A stretch of DNA of 64,000 bases from Streptomyces tauricus (GTDB lineage: Bacteria > Actinomycetota > Actinomycetes > Streptomycetales > Streptomycetaceae): contig NZ_BMVY01000017.1 of NCBI RefSeq assembly GCF_014650955.1, forward strand, positions 102,399-166,398. Reading direction: 5' to 3'. This document shows, piece by piece, positions 20,101-27,037 of this stretch; position 1 is the first letter of the stretch; every line of letters starts with the position of its first letter. Below the pieces are notes generated by a model that made no database searches, was not told where the DNA came from, and worked only from the letters and a program-made list of their open reading frames with translations. The position numbers and the translations under genes were made by a program.

Positions 20101-21153
20101 GGCCGCCTCCAGGGCCGCTTCGAGCTCGGCCTCCTGCTCGCGCACCCGCGCGGCCTCGCGCTCCATGTCCTCGGGGTCGCGTCCGCGCCGCTCCTCCGGC
20201 GGCTGGGCGGTCGCGCTCTTCACCCGGGCGTCCGCGAGTGAGACCGTGCCGCGCACCCGCTCGGCCAGCTGCGACAGCTCGTACCAGGTCTGCTGGGCCC
20301 GCTGCAGCCGCGGGGCGAGCCGCCGCACCTCGTCCTCCAGCGTCGCCTCGCGCTGGAGGGCCTTGCGCAACTCGGCCTCGGCGGCCTCCTTGCGCTCCTT
20401 GAGCGCGGCCTCGTCCGCGACCTCGGCCTGGAGCGCCCCCCGCAGCCGTACGAGATCGTCGGCGAGCAGCCTCAGCCGGGCGTCGCGGAGGTCGGCCTGG
20501 ATGACGGCGGCCCGGCGCGCGACGGCGGCCTGCCGGCCGAGCGGCTTCAACTGCCGCCGCAGCTCGTCGGTGAGGTCCTGCACCCGCGCGAGGTTGGCCT
20601 GCATCGCGTCCAGCTTCCGCAGCGCCTTCTCCTTGCGCTTGCGGTGCTTGAGGACGCCCGCGGCCTCCTCGATGAAGGCGCGGCGGCCCATCGGATCGGC
20701 GTGCAGGACGGAGTCGAGCTGGCCCTGTCCGACGATGACGTGCATCTCACGGCCGATGCCGGAGTCGGACAACAGCTCCTGAATGTCCAGCAATCGGCAG
20801 GTATCGCCGTTGATCTGGTACTCGCTGCCGCCGTTGCGGAACATGATCCGCGTGATGGTGACCTCGGCGTACTCGATGGGCAGCGCGCCGTCGGAGTTGT
20901 CGATCGTCAGAGAGACCTCCGCGCGGCCCAGCGGGGGCCGCCCGGTGGTGCCGGCGAAGATGACGTCCTCCATCTTGCCGCCGCGCAGCGACTTGGCTCC
21001 CTGCTCCCCCATGACCCAGCTCAGGGCGTCCACGACATTGGACTTGCCGGAGCCGTTGGGCCCCACGACGCAGGTGATGCCCGGCTCGAACCGCAGCGTC
21101 GTGGCCGAGGCGAACGATTTGAACCCGCGCAGGGTCAGAGCCTTGAGGTGCAC
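17173..21153 (-). CDS. smc: Chromosome segregation ATPase Smc, with hinge insertion
   Basis: Smc, with ScpA/ScpB, compacts and segregates the chromosome. The N-terminal ATPase half has GFKSFASATTLRFEPG and Walker A GPNGSGKSN. The C-terminal half has the signature LSLLSGGERSLTAVAML and Walker B FYVMDEVEAALDD. Long coiled coils flank a hinge at about residues 520-790. The product is 1326 residues, roughly 140 more than the typical 1,180-1,200. The surplus is a low-complexity insertion at about 572-728 (four 14-residue repeats, then a Gly/Ser/Asp/Glu array) inside the hinge. The GTG at 21153 starts MHLKALTLRGFKSF; GGGAGG lies about 14 nt upstream. Confidence 0.95.
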   Translation of the reverse strand: MHLKALTLRGFKSFASATTLRFEPGITCVVGPNGSGKSNVVDALSWVMGEQGAKSLRGGKMEDVIFAGTTGRPPLGRAEVSLTIDNSDGALPIEYAEVTITRIMFRNGGSEYQINGDTCRLLDIQELLSDSGIGREMHVIVGQGQLDSVLHADPMGRRAFIEEAAGVLKHRKRKEKALRKLDAMQANLARVQDLTDELRRQLKPLGRQAAVARRAAVIQADLRDARLRLLADDLVRLRGALQAEVADEAALKERKEAAEAELRKALQREATLEDEVRRLAPRLQRAQQTWYELSQLAERVRGTVSLADARVKSATAQPPEERRGRDPEDMEREAARVREQEAELEAALEAAEHALEDTVAHRADLERELAVEERRLKDVARAIADRREGLARLSGQVNAARSRAASAQSEIDRLAAARDEAQDRAVAAQEEYEQLKAEVDGLDAGDEELAGRHEAARSALADAESALTAAREAATSAERRRAATQARRDALALGLRRKDGTGALLAAKDRLSGLLGPAAGLLSVTPGHEVALAAAFGAAADAIAVTTPASAAEAIRLLRKQDAGRAALLLAGAPEPSDAPDPTRTPGGAAAVSGEGSQRPMAPASVTGEGPQRRTAPGSVTGEGSQRPTGPGLVTGEGPQRPMAPGPAGAGGPGGPADAGGSGECRDSGEPGGSGDSGESRDSGGSRDSGDLGGSGHSGESSYSGHSGEFGESVGVGRGLAQSRPGGPPYAADLVRAPADLMPAVRRLLRGIVVVGTLEDAEDLVYARPELTAVTAEGDLLGAHFAQGGSAGAPSLLEVQASVDEATAELEELGVLCEELSGAQHRATELRKERVALVEELGERRRAGEREKSQVAQQLGRLAGQARGAAGEAERSTAAAARAQEALDRAVEEAEELAERLVVAEEMPVEEEPDTSVRDRLAADGANARQTEMEARLQVRTHEERVKGLAGRADSLDRAARAEREARARAEQRRARLRHEAAVAGAVASGARQLLAHVEVSLGRADEERTAAESAKARREQELVVARNQGRDLKAELDKLTDSVHRGEVLGAEKRLRIEQLEAKALEELGVEPAGLVADFGPTQLVPPSLPAEGEELPDDPEHPRNQPRPFHRSEQEKRLKAAERAYQQLGKVNPLALEEFAALEERHKFLSEQLEDLKKTRIDLLQVVKEVDERVEQVFTEAFRDTAREFEGVFGRLFPGGDGRLILTDPDNMLTTGVDVEARPPGKKVKRLSLLSGGERSLTAVAMLVAIFKARPSPFYVMDEVEAALDDTNLQRLIGIMRELREASQLIVITHQKRTMEVADALYGVSMQGDGVSKVISQRLR
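18976..19200 (-). repeat. Gly/Ser/Asp/Glu-encoding short repeats inside smc
   Basis: Short degenerate repeats on the plus strand, such as CCGGAGTCGCGGGACTCA, encode runs like GGSGDSGES, SRDSGGSRDSG and SGHSGE on the minus strand. The array is directly next to the 42-bp repeats in the Smc hinge and keeps the frame open. Confidence 0.8.
19221..19388 (-). repeat. Four 42-bp tandem repeats inside smc
   Basis: Four in-frame 42-bp units encode 14-residue repeats of the form VTGEGPQRPMAPGP: VSGEGSQRPMAPAS, VTGEGPQRRTAPGS, VTGEGSQRPTGPGL and VTGEGPQRPMAPGP. They lie at about residues 589-645 of Smc. The low divergence points to recent expansion. Confidence 0.9.
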
Positions 21154-21288
21154 GCAGCCGGACTTTACCTCCCGGGTCCGTCTCACTCCACGAACGCGCG
21201 GTTTCACCCATGAACGTGCAGGGCACACCAGACGTTAAAGAGGGTGAACAGCGAGCGATGAGCGATGGAGTACCCGGGGGAAAGAAAG

Positions 21289-21310
21289 AAGGGACGCCGA
21301 AGCGTCCCTT
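21289..21310 (-). terminator. Terminator of the small coiled-coil gene
   Basis: AAGGGACG pairs with CGTCCCTT around a 6-nt loop. On the minus strand it is followed by TTCTTTCTTT, a fair U-tract. It is 66 nt downstream of the small gene's stop codon and precedes smc. Confidence 0.75.
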
Positions 21311-21375
21311 GCAACTCTGTTAGCGGCTGACACAGGCAGCCTGTTCACTGGTGGTGGTGTAGTGCTCTTCAGCGA

Positions 21376-21579
21376 TCAGGTGAGCGCAGGCTCCGCCTGG
21401 GGTACGTCGATGCTTTCGAGAAGCGAGTCGTGAGAAGCGGCAGCCGCGAGCGCGTCGTTCTCCGCCTGGATTCGTCCGAGCTCGGATTCCAGGTCCTGGA
21501 CGCGCTGCTGGAGCCGTCGCATCTCGGCAATGAGTCGCGGGTCGGAGCCGCCGACGTAACCGAGAAGCGCCTTTGCCAT
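21376..21579 (-). CDS. Small conserved Streptomyces coiled-coil protein
   Basis: This 67-residue protein begins MAKALLGYVGGSDPRLIAEM. It has a heptad-rich helix (RRLQQRVQDLESELGRIQAE) and ends LLESIDVPQAEPALT. I recognise it as a conserved Streptomyces small protein without an assigned function; the coiled coil suggests self-association or binding to a partner. The internal ATG at 21579 is chosen over the longer open frame because of GGAGG about 9 nt upstream and the change in codon use. Its own terminator lies downstream at 21289-21310. Confidence 0.85.
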   Translation of the reverse strand: MAKALLGYVGGSDPRLIAEMRRLQQRVQDLESELGRIQAENDALAAAASHDSLLESIDVPQAEPALT

Positions 21580-21973
21580 GATGGATGGTCCTCCACACTG
21601 AGTGACCGACCGAAGCGGTGTGGGTCGTGAGGGAATCGCACCCGCGATGCTTGGCGATCTTGTGTTCTTGCTGCCGCTCTTACATGCCAAACAGCTAAGG
21701 TGCGCGGGGACTTTCAGCGTCTCACCAAAAAGTTTGACGGTCAACACGATCACGCCCCGTATTGGCGGGCAACCCTCGGCGCGCGGCCTCGGAACGGGCG
21801 GCGCGGCCTCTGTGTCGGGGCCCCTGGGGCGTGGAGATCATCCTTGTCCGCGGAGCCTGCCACGGCTGGTGGTTTCTTGGCAACCACCTGGGGCTTTCTC
21901 TCCGGAACGGGTACCCGGCGCGCGCCCCGCGCTCACGTCGAGGAGGGCCGCGACCGCCTCCGCCGAGTGGATC
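21580..21973. other. Intergenic region between acyP and the small coiled-coil gene
   Basis: Both genes are on the minus strand. The region contains the promoter of the small gene, near which composition drops in GC (about 21650-21760). No repeat, RNA gene or supported ORF is visible. Confidence 0.5.
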
Positions 21974-22255
21974 TCACCGGATGGCGAAGCCGTCGTAGCC
22001 GCCACGGGGCGTGTCCCAGATCTCAGTCACTCCGTCGACCCGGCCCGGCGTGTCGTCTCCCATGAGCCACTCCAGCAACCCCTGACACCCCTCCCGGGGG
22101 CCCTCAGCGACCACCTGGACCCTTCCGTCCTCCAAATTGAGAGCAAAACCACTCAGGCCACCGATCTCCAGGGCCCTGGCTCGCGTGTACCAGCGGAAAC
22201 CCACCCCTTGCACGCGCCCGCGTACCCAGGCGACCAGCCTCGTATGCTCACTCAT
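21974..22255 (-). CDS. acyP: Acylphosphatase
   Basis: This 93-residue enzyme hydrolyses acyl phosphates. The signature GRVQGVGFRWYTRARA (about residues 13-28) holds the catalytic Arg and phosphate loop. The segment FALNLEDGRVQVVAEG supplies the catalytic Asn (NLEDG). Length is normal. Its ATG is 131 bp from the divergent CAP-domain gene. Confidence 0.95.
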   Translation of the reverse strand: MSEHTRLVAWVRGRVQGVGFRWYTRARALEIGGLSGFALNLEDGRVQVVAEGPREGCQGLLEWLMGDDTPGRVDGVTEIWDTPRGGYDGFAIR

Positions 22256-22386
22256 GGCTGCACGCTAACCGGCCAATTGCTCTCGGAGCACTTCCTCCCC
22301 TTGCGCCATGGGGTACCGTCCCGACCCAATGAGCCTCACTCGTTCGGGTGAGGAACGTTGACCGCAAGGATGAGGAAGGCCAGGAG

Positions 22387-23550
22387 ATGGGACGCCACCG
22401 ACGCTCCGCCGCCGGCCGCGCCGCCACAGGCCGCGCCACCGGGGTCACAGACACGTACGAGACGTACACGGGCGGCCACGCGACGGATGACGCGAGCCGT
22501 TACGTGAGCCTGGGCGACTATCCGAGCCTGGGCGACTACGCCACCGCGGGTGACCACCGCACCGCCGGGGACTACCTGACCGGCGGTCCCTACTCGACCG
22601 CGGGCCTGTACGACTCGCCGGGCGGCATCCACGAGACGGGCGACCTCTACTCGAAGAGCGACGCCTACCTCTTCACCGGGGACGAGCCCGCCGGCCACGC
22701 GGCGGACGACTACACGCCCGACCGTGGCCCCCGGCGAGGGGGCCAGCGCCGCCGCAGGAAGGGCGCGACGCCCGTACGCACCGGTCTGCTCGGTGTCTCG
22801 GCCGCCGTCGCGATGGGTGCCGTGGCCGTCGCCTCCGGGGTGATACCCGGCAGCGACTCCCTCTCCATCGGCGGCGGCGCGGACAAGGTGCGCGCCCAGG
22901 ACACCCCGAGCGACGTGGAGACCCAGGGCGGCACGAACGGTTCCGCGGACGACCGCGTGGACCCGGGCACGAGCCGTGACCTGGAACGCTCCCCCTCGTC
23001 GCCGTCCGTCTCGCCCACGAAGGCTCCGGAGAAGGCCGCCGAGAAGCCCTCCGCGACCCCGTCCACCAAGGCTCCGTCCAAGGAGTCGAAGACGGAGACG
23101 GAGGAGAAGCCGGCCACGAAGGCTCCGGCGACGAAGGCCCCCAAGACGACTCCGCCGAAGGAGGCGGCCGCGCCGTCCACGGCCGAGGCCGCGGTCCTCT
23201 CGCTGGTCAACGACGAGCGGGCCAAGGCCGGCTGCAGCCCGGTGACCGCGTCCAGCTCGCTGGCCGCGCTGGCCGAGTCCTTCAGCGAGGACATGGCCGC
23301 GCGGGGCTTCTTCGACCACACGGACCCGGACGGGGCCTCCCCCTGGGACCGGGCGGAGAAGCTCGGCATAGCGAACCTGGGCGGCGAGAACATAGCCCGC
23401 GGCCAGGCCGACGCCGCCGCGGTGATGGAGGCCTGGATGAACAGCCCCGGCCACCGCGCGAACATCCTGAACTGCGACTTCAAGACCCTGGGCGTCGGAG
23501 CACACTTCGGCTCGGGCGGCCCGTGGTGGACACAGGACTTCGGCTACTAG
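22387..23550 (+). CDS. CAP/SCP-domain envelope protein
   Basis: This 387-residue protein has a long N-terminal region with Tyr/Gly/Asp repeats (LGDYPSLGDY, AGDHRTAGDY). A basic stretch precedes one membrane segment (TGLLGVSAAVAMGAVAVASG, about residues 132-151). An extracytoplasmic Lys/Pro/Ala/Thr-rich linker then leads to a CAP domain (EAAVLSLVNDERAKAGCSP, HTDPDGASPWDRAEKLG, GENIARGQ, WMNSPGHRANIL). CAP proteins are secreted, but bacterial functions are mostly unknown. ATG 22387 (MGRHRRSAAGRAATG) is preferred over 22348 because GAGGAAGG lies 8 nt upstream. The N-terminus would face the cytoplasm. Confidence 0.85.
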   Translation: MGRHRRSAAGRAATGRATGVTDTYETYTGGHATDDASRYVSLGDYPSLGDYATAGDHRTAGDYLTGGPYSTAGLYDSPGGIHETGDLYSKSDAYLFTGDEPAGHAADDYTPDRGPRRGGQRRRRKGATPVRTGLLGVSAAVAMGAVAVASGVIPGSDSLSIGGGADKVRAQDTPSDVETQGGTNGSADDRVDPGTSRDLERSPSSPSVSPTKAPEKAAEKPSATPSTKAPSKESKTETEEKPATKAPATKAPKTTPPKEAAAPSTAEAAVLSLVNDERAKAGCSPVTASSSLAALAESFSEDMAARGFFDHTDPDGASPWDRAEKLGIANLGGENIARGQADAAAVMEAWMNSPGHRANILNCDFKTLGVGAHFGSGGPWWTQDFGY

Positions 23551-23577
23551 CCGGGGCACGCGTAGGCGGTACACAGA

Positions 23578-23610
23578 AAGGGCGCGCTAACTTCTAGTTA
23601 GTGCGCCCTT
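23578..23610. promoter_or_regulatory. Long inverted repeat upstream of the HxlR gene
   Basis: Arms of 15 bp with one mismatch, centred on CTAACT-TCT-AGTTAG, lie 28 nt after the CAP gene and 34 nt before the HxlR start. It could be the CAP gene terminator, the HxlR operator, or both. The CTAACT/AGTTAG core resembles winged-helix regulator operators. Confidence 0.6.
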
Positions 23611-23643
23611 CTGGTGAGCGCTGCGTGGGAGTACGCTCAAAAC

Positions 23644-24033
23644 GTGGATCTCGTGGACAACCCTGACCTCCCGTACAACGTGTTCGCCAAGGCATGTCCC
23701 TCTCGGGGCACCCTCGAACACGTCACGGGGCGCTGGGGCGCGCTCACGCTGGGGGCGCTGTCCGAGGGGTCGCTGCGCTTCAACGAACTGCGCCGGCGCG
23801 TCGACGGCGTGAGCGAGAAGATGCTCTCCCAGACCTTGCAGGCGCTGGAGCGCGACGGGCTGGTGCACCGGGACGCGCAGCCGACGAACCCGCCGCGGGT
23901 GGACTACGAACTGACGCCGCTGGGCCACGAGGTCGCCGGACGGCTGCTGGGCCTCATCCACTTCGTCGAGGGGCGCATGGACGAGGTACTGGCGGCGCGT
24001 GAGCGCTACGACACCGCGCGCGGCGGACGCTGA
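23644..24033 (+). CDS. HxlR-family winged-helix transcriptional regulator
   Basis: This 129-residue protein has the HxlR fold. CPSRGTLEHVTGRWG carries the conserved Cys and Trp. GSLRFNELRRRVDGVSEKML and SQTLQALERDGLVHR form the winged helix. YELTPLGHEVAGRLLGLIHF ends the domain. HxlR proteins act as dimers, often sensing redox or aldehydes through the conserved Cys near the N-terminus. The target is unknown, though the palindrome just upstream suggests autoregulation. GTG 23644 is favoured over GTG 23614, which has no ribosome site. The 3' end overlaps the convergent mutM by 28 bp. Confidence 0.85.
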   Translation: MDLVDNPDLPYNVFAKACPSRGTLEHVTGRWGALTLGALSEGSLRFNELRRRVDGVSEKMLSQTLQALERDGLVHRDAQPTNPPRVDYELTPLGHEVAGRLLGLIHFVEGRMDEVLAARERYDTARGGR

Positions 24034-24866
24034 CAGCGCGGGCAGAAATAGCTGGACCGGTTCATCCACGGCCTGCGCCGCATCACGGTGCCGCAGCGCC
24101 GGCACGGCTCGCCCTCACGCCCGTACGCGTCGAGCGAGCGGTCGAAGTAGCCCGACTCGCCGTTCACGTTGACGTAGAGGCTGTCGAAGCTGGTGCCGCC
24201 GACGGCGAGCGCCGCGTTCATCACATCCCGTACGTGGCCGAGGAGTTCGGCCGTGCGCGGGCGCGTGAACCCGGTGGTGGGGCGCTCGTAGTGGAGCCGC
24301 GCGCGCCACAGCGCCTCGTCCGCGTAGATGTTGCCGACGCCGCTGATCAACGACTGGTCGAGCAGGGCGCGTTTGACGGTCGTACGCCGACGTCGCAGCG
24401 CCTGGTGGAACGCGTCGTCGTCGAACAGCGGGTCCAGGGGGTCGCGGGCGATGTGCGCGATGACGTCGGGGAGTCCGTCGGGGGTGGTCTCGTGGAGGGA
24501 GAGTCCGCCGAAGGTGCGCTGGTCGACGAAGCGGAGTTCCGTGCCGAGGTCGTCTTCGAAGCGGACGCGGATGCGCAGGTGCTTCTCGTCCGGCGCGTCC
24601 TGCGGCTGGACGAGGAGCTGGCCGCTCATGCCGAGGTGGGCGAGCACGGCGGTCGCAGAGTCCGCGAGCGGGAGCCAGAGGTACTTGCCGCGGCGCTGGA
24701 CCAGTCCGACGCGGTGTCCTTTGAGGCGGGCGCCGAAGTCCTCGCCGCCGGCGATGTGGCGGCGGACGGCTCGGGGGTGGAGTACGTCGGCGTCCGCGAC
24801 GATTCGGCCGCTGACCCAGCGTTCGAGGCCTCGCCTTACGACCTCGACCTCGGGCAGTTCTGGCAC
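24006..24866 (-). CDS. mutM: Formamidopyrimidine-DNA glycosylase MutM (Fpg)
   Basis: MutM excises 8-oxoguanine and formamidopyrimidines with AP lyase activity. After the GTG at 24866 the protein starts MPELPEVEVVRRGLERW, so the catalytic Pro1 and Glu2 are in place. The helix-two-turn-helix segment is visible in SGVGNIYADEALWRARLHYE. The C-terminal zinc finger has CRRCG and CPRCQ. Size is 286 residues, normal. A GGAGGAG site precedes the GTG; the longer open frame upstream is a repeat array, not coding. The neighbour downstream on the minus strand is rnc. Confidence 0.96.
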   Translation of the reverse strand: MPELPEVEVVRRGLERWVSGRIVADADVLHPRAVRRHIAGGEDFGARLKGHRVGLVQRRGKYLWLPLADSATAVLAHLGMSGQLLVQPQDAPDEKHLRIRVRFEDDLGTELRFVDQRTFGGLSLHETTPDGLPDVIAHIARDPLDPLFDDDAFHQALRRRRTTVKRALLDQSLISGVGNIYADEALWRARLHYERPTTGFTRPRTAELLGHVRDVMNAALAVGGTSFDSLYVNVNGESGYFDRSLDAYGREGEPCRRCGTVMRRRPWMNRSSYFCPRCQRPPRAVS

Positions 24867-24950
24867 GGGTTCTCCTCCGGAGGGGTGGGCGGTTTTGAAC
24901 GTTTGCGTTGCGCTGAGGCGGTGGCGGGTGCGGGTGGGTGCGGGCCCGCC

Positions 24951-25083
24951 GCGCCGTTCCCCGCGCCCCTGAAAGCTAAAGACTGCGCCGTTCCCCGCGC
25001 CCCCAAAAGCTAAAGACTGCGCCGTTCCCCGCGCCCCCAAAAGCAAAAAGCCGAAGATTGCGCCGTTCCCCGCGTCCCTGGGT
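24951..25083. repeat. Dispersed repeat B, four tandem copies upstream of mutM
   Basis: Four copies of GCGCCGTTCCCCGCGCCCC start at 24951, 24985, 25019 and 25060. The first three are spaced exactly 34 bp with intervening AAAAGCTAAAGACT. A GGGTGCGGGTGG lead-in precedes the first copy. The array occupies most of the rnc-mutM gap (24867-25166). The rest holds no supported ORF. Confidence 0.85.
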
Positions 25084-25166
25084 GGCCGGGGGTGGGGCAA
25101 ATGAGTTCGCCCGCCCTCGGTGAACCGGGGGCGGGCAAATGCACTGCAGCCTGGGCTGCGGGTGGG

Positions 25167-26030
25167 TCAGGCGGAGGCTGGGTCGGACGTTGTCGTGGGG
25201 GAGGCTTCGGGGGCCTCTTCCTCGACCGCGGCCGGCGGTGCTTCCGCTTCTGCGGCGGCGGCCGCCTTGGCCCGCTCGTCCGCGGCGGAGCGGATGGCCC
25301 GCCAAGCGGACTCCGCGGCCTGCTGCTCCGCCTCCTTCTTGCTGCGGCCGGTGCCGGTGCCGTACGAGACGCCTCCGACGCGGGCAGCAGCAGTGAAGGT
25401 CTTCTCATGGTCCGGGCCGGTCTCGGTGACCAGGTACTCGGGAACCCCGAGCCCCTCGGTCGCCGTGAGTTCCTGGAGACTGGTCTTCCAGTCCAGGCCC
25501 GCACCCAGATTCGAGGATTTCTCGATCAGGGGATCGAAGAGACGGTGGACGAGTTCGCCCGCCGCGTCCAGACCCTGGTCGAGATAGACAGCGCCGATCA
25601 CCGCTTCGAGGGTGTCGGCGAGGATGGACGCCTTGTCCCGGCCACCTGTGCCCTCTTCGCCCCGGCCGAGCCGGATGAAGGAGCCGAGGTCGAGCTCACG
25701 GCCCACCTCCGCAAGCGCACGCGAGTTGACCACCGCGGCCCGCAACTTGGCCAGCTGGCCTTCGGGCAGGTCAGGGTGGGTCGTGTACAGCGTGTCCGTG
25801 ACGACGAGGCCGAGTACGGAGTCCCCGAGGAACTCCAGACGCTCGTTGGTCGGCAGACCGCCGTTCTCGTACGCGTACGAACGGTGGGTCAGTGCACGCA
25901 CCAGAAGGGCGGACTCAAGTTTGTACCCGAGCCGCCCTTCCAGAAGGGTGTGGGACGAGGCTGTGTTCTCCGCCTTTTTCTTGGCGCTGACTTCCGCCTT
26001 GGCGTCGTCCGCCTTCTTGGGGCTAGACAC
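25167..26030 (-). CDS. rnc: Ribonuclease III (AbsB-type)
   Basis: RNase III cleaves double-stranded RNA in rRNA and mRNA maturation. In S. coelicolor it is AbsB, needed for antibiotic production. The catalytic signature NERLEFLGDSVLGL is at about residues 62-75, and DTLEAVIGAVYLD completes the active site. A double-stranded-RNA-binding domain follows (SLQELTA to RSKKEAEQQAA). The 287-residue protein carries an Ala/Glu/Pro-rich tail of about 35 residues. GTG 26030 has GAGAGG upstream. It is 19 nt after rpmF in the DUF177-rpmF-rnc cluster. Confidence 0.96.
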   Translation of the reverse strand: MSSPKKADDAKAEVSAKKKAENTASSHTLLEGRLGYKLESALLVRALTHRSYAYENGGLPTNERLEFLGDSVLGLVVTDTLYTTHPDLPEGQLAKLRAAVVNSRALAEVGRELDLGSFIRLGRGEEGTGGRDKASILADTLEAVIGAVYLDQGLDAAGELVHRLFDPLIEKSSNLGAGLDWKTSLQELTATEGLGVPEYLVTETGPDHEKTFTAAARVGGVSYGTGTGRSKKEAEQQAAESAWRAIRSAADERAKAAAAAEAEAPPAAVEEEAPEASPTTTSDPASA

Positions 26031-26049
26031 AGTGCCTCTCACCAGCCGC

Positions 26050-26223
26050 TCAGACCTCGAGGACCTGGCGCTTGTTGTAGGTGCCACAAGCAGGGCACGC
26101 GATGTGCTGCAGCTTGGGCTCGTGGCAGCGCTCGCACGCAACCAGGTTGGGGACCGCAGCCTTCCACTGCGACCGGCGGTGGCGCGTGTTGCTGCGCGAC
26201 ATCTTCCGCTTCGGAACAGCCAC
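26050..26223 (-). CDS. rpmF: 50S ribosomal protein L32
   Basis: This 57-residue protein reads MAVPKRKMSRSNTRHRRSQW, the L32 signature. It has a CERC...CPAC zinc ribbon (zinc-containing C+ form). GTG 26223 follows AGGAGAA. It begins 2 nt after the DUF177 stop codon, the widespread yceD-rpmF arrangement. Confidence 0.97.
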   Translation of the reverse strand: MAVPKRKMSRSNTRHRRSQWKAAVPNLVACERCHEPKLQHIACPACGTYNKRQVLEV

Positions 26224-26225
26224 GG

Positions 26226-26879
26226 CTACTTCTCCTGCTTCTCGTCGACGGGCGCTGATGGAATCGCGCCGCCGCCCAACTCGTCCTTCTCGCCATCTTC
26301 GAGTGAACCGGCGAGTCCTTGCAGTGCCGCCCAACGGATGTCGACGGCGTCATGATGGTGGTCCGGGTCGTCCGCGAGCCGTGCTCCACACTGGGAGCAC
26401 AGACCCGGGCAGTCGTCCTGGCACACCGGCTGCATCGGTAGTGCGAGCACCACCGCATCACGCAGCACGGGTTCGAGGTCGAACAAGCCGTCCTCGATGA
26501 AGAGTGTGTCCTCGTCGTCCTCGGCGTCGTCGGCCGGCTCCGCTTTGACACGGCCCCGGTCGTCGGCGTCAGGGTACGAGAACATCTCCTGGAAATCCGT
26601 TTCGAGCTGCTGCTCGACCGGCTCCAGACACCTTACGCACTCCCCCTTGGCCAGTGCATGGGCGGTGCCTGTGACAAGCACCCCTTCCATGACCGACTCA
26701 AGACGGAGATCGAGCTTCACCGGCGCGCCTTCCGGCACTCCGATGACTCCCTGCAGACCGAGGTCCTTGGGAGCGTCGATCTCGCGGGTCAGGCGCTGCA
26801 GCGCACCGGGACGCCGCCCCAGCTCGTGTGTGTCGAACACGAGAGGGTTGCGGTGGTCGAGGCGGGCGTTCAGAGCCAT
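26226..26879 (-). CDS. DUF177 (YceD) family protein
   Basis: This 217-residue protein of the YceD family is encoded directly before rpmF in most bacteria. YceD/DUF177 proteins have been linked to 23S rRNA accumulation and ribosome maturation. Visible features are the N-terminal LGRRPGALQRLTREIDAP and the central KGECVRCLEPVEQQLETDFQ with a Cys pair. A Glu/Asp-rich loop and a C-terminal Cys cluster CQDDCPGLCSQCG, likely metal-binding, follow. The ATG at 26879 begins the conserved frame. It is coupled to rpmF by a 2-nt gap. Confidence 0.92.
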   Translation of the reverse strand: MALNARLDHRNPLVFDTHELGRRPGALQRLTREIDAPKDLGLQGVIGVPEGAPVKLDLRLESVMEGVLVTGTAHALAKGECVRCLEPVEQQLETDFQEMFSYPDADDRGRVKAEPADDAEDDEDTLFIEDGLFDLEPVLRDAVVLALPMQPVCQDDCPGLCSQCGARLADDPDHHHDAVDIRWAALQGLAGSLEDGEKDELGGGAIPSAPVDEKQEK

Positions 26880-27037
26880 TCCTGCTTTCGATCTCGAAAC
26901 TCGGGGTACTGCCCTCGGTGATCCCGGGCAGCGGTGATCGCGGACGTGCACACGACCGAAGAGCCAGGATACTGGACCTTTCGCTCTCGGCCCAATCCGG
27001 TGCCCGCGCCCCTCCCGGGGCCCCTCGAGGGCTCCGG

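Noticed and set aside
17161..20241. 1026-residue ORF on the plus strand across smc
   Set aside because: It is antisense to smc in the frame mirrored by high-GC codons; no family motifs, and smc on the other strand is unmistakable.
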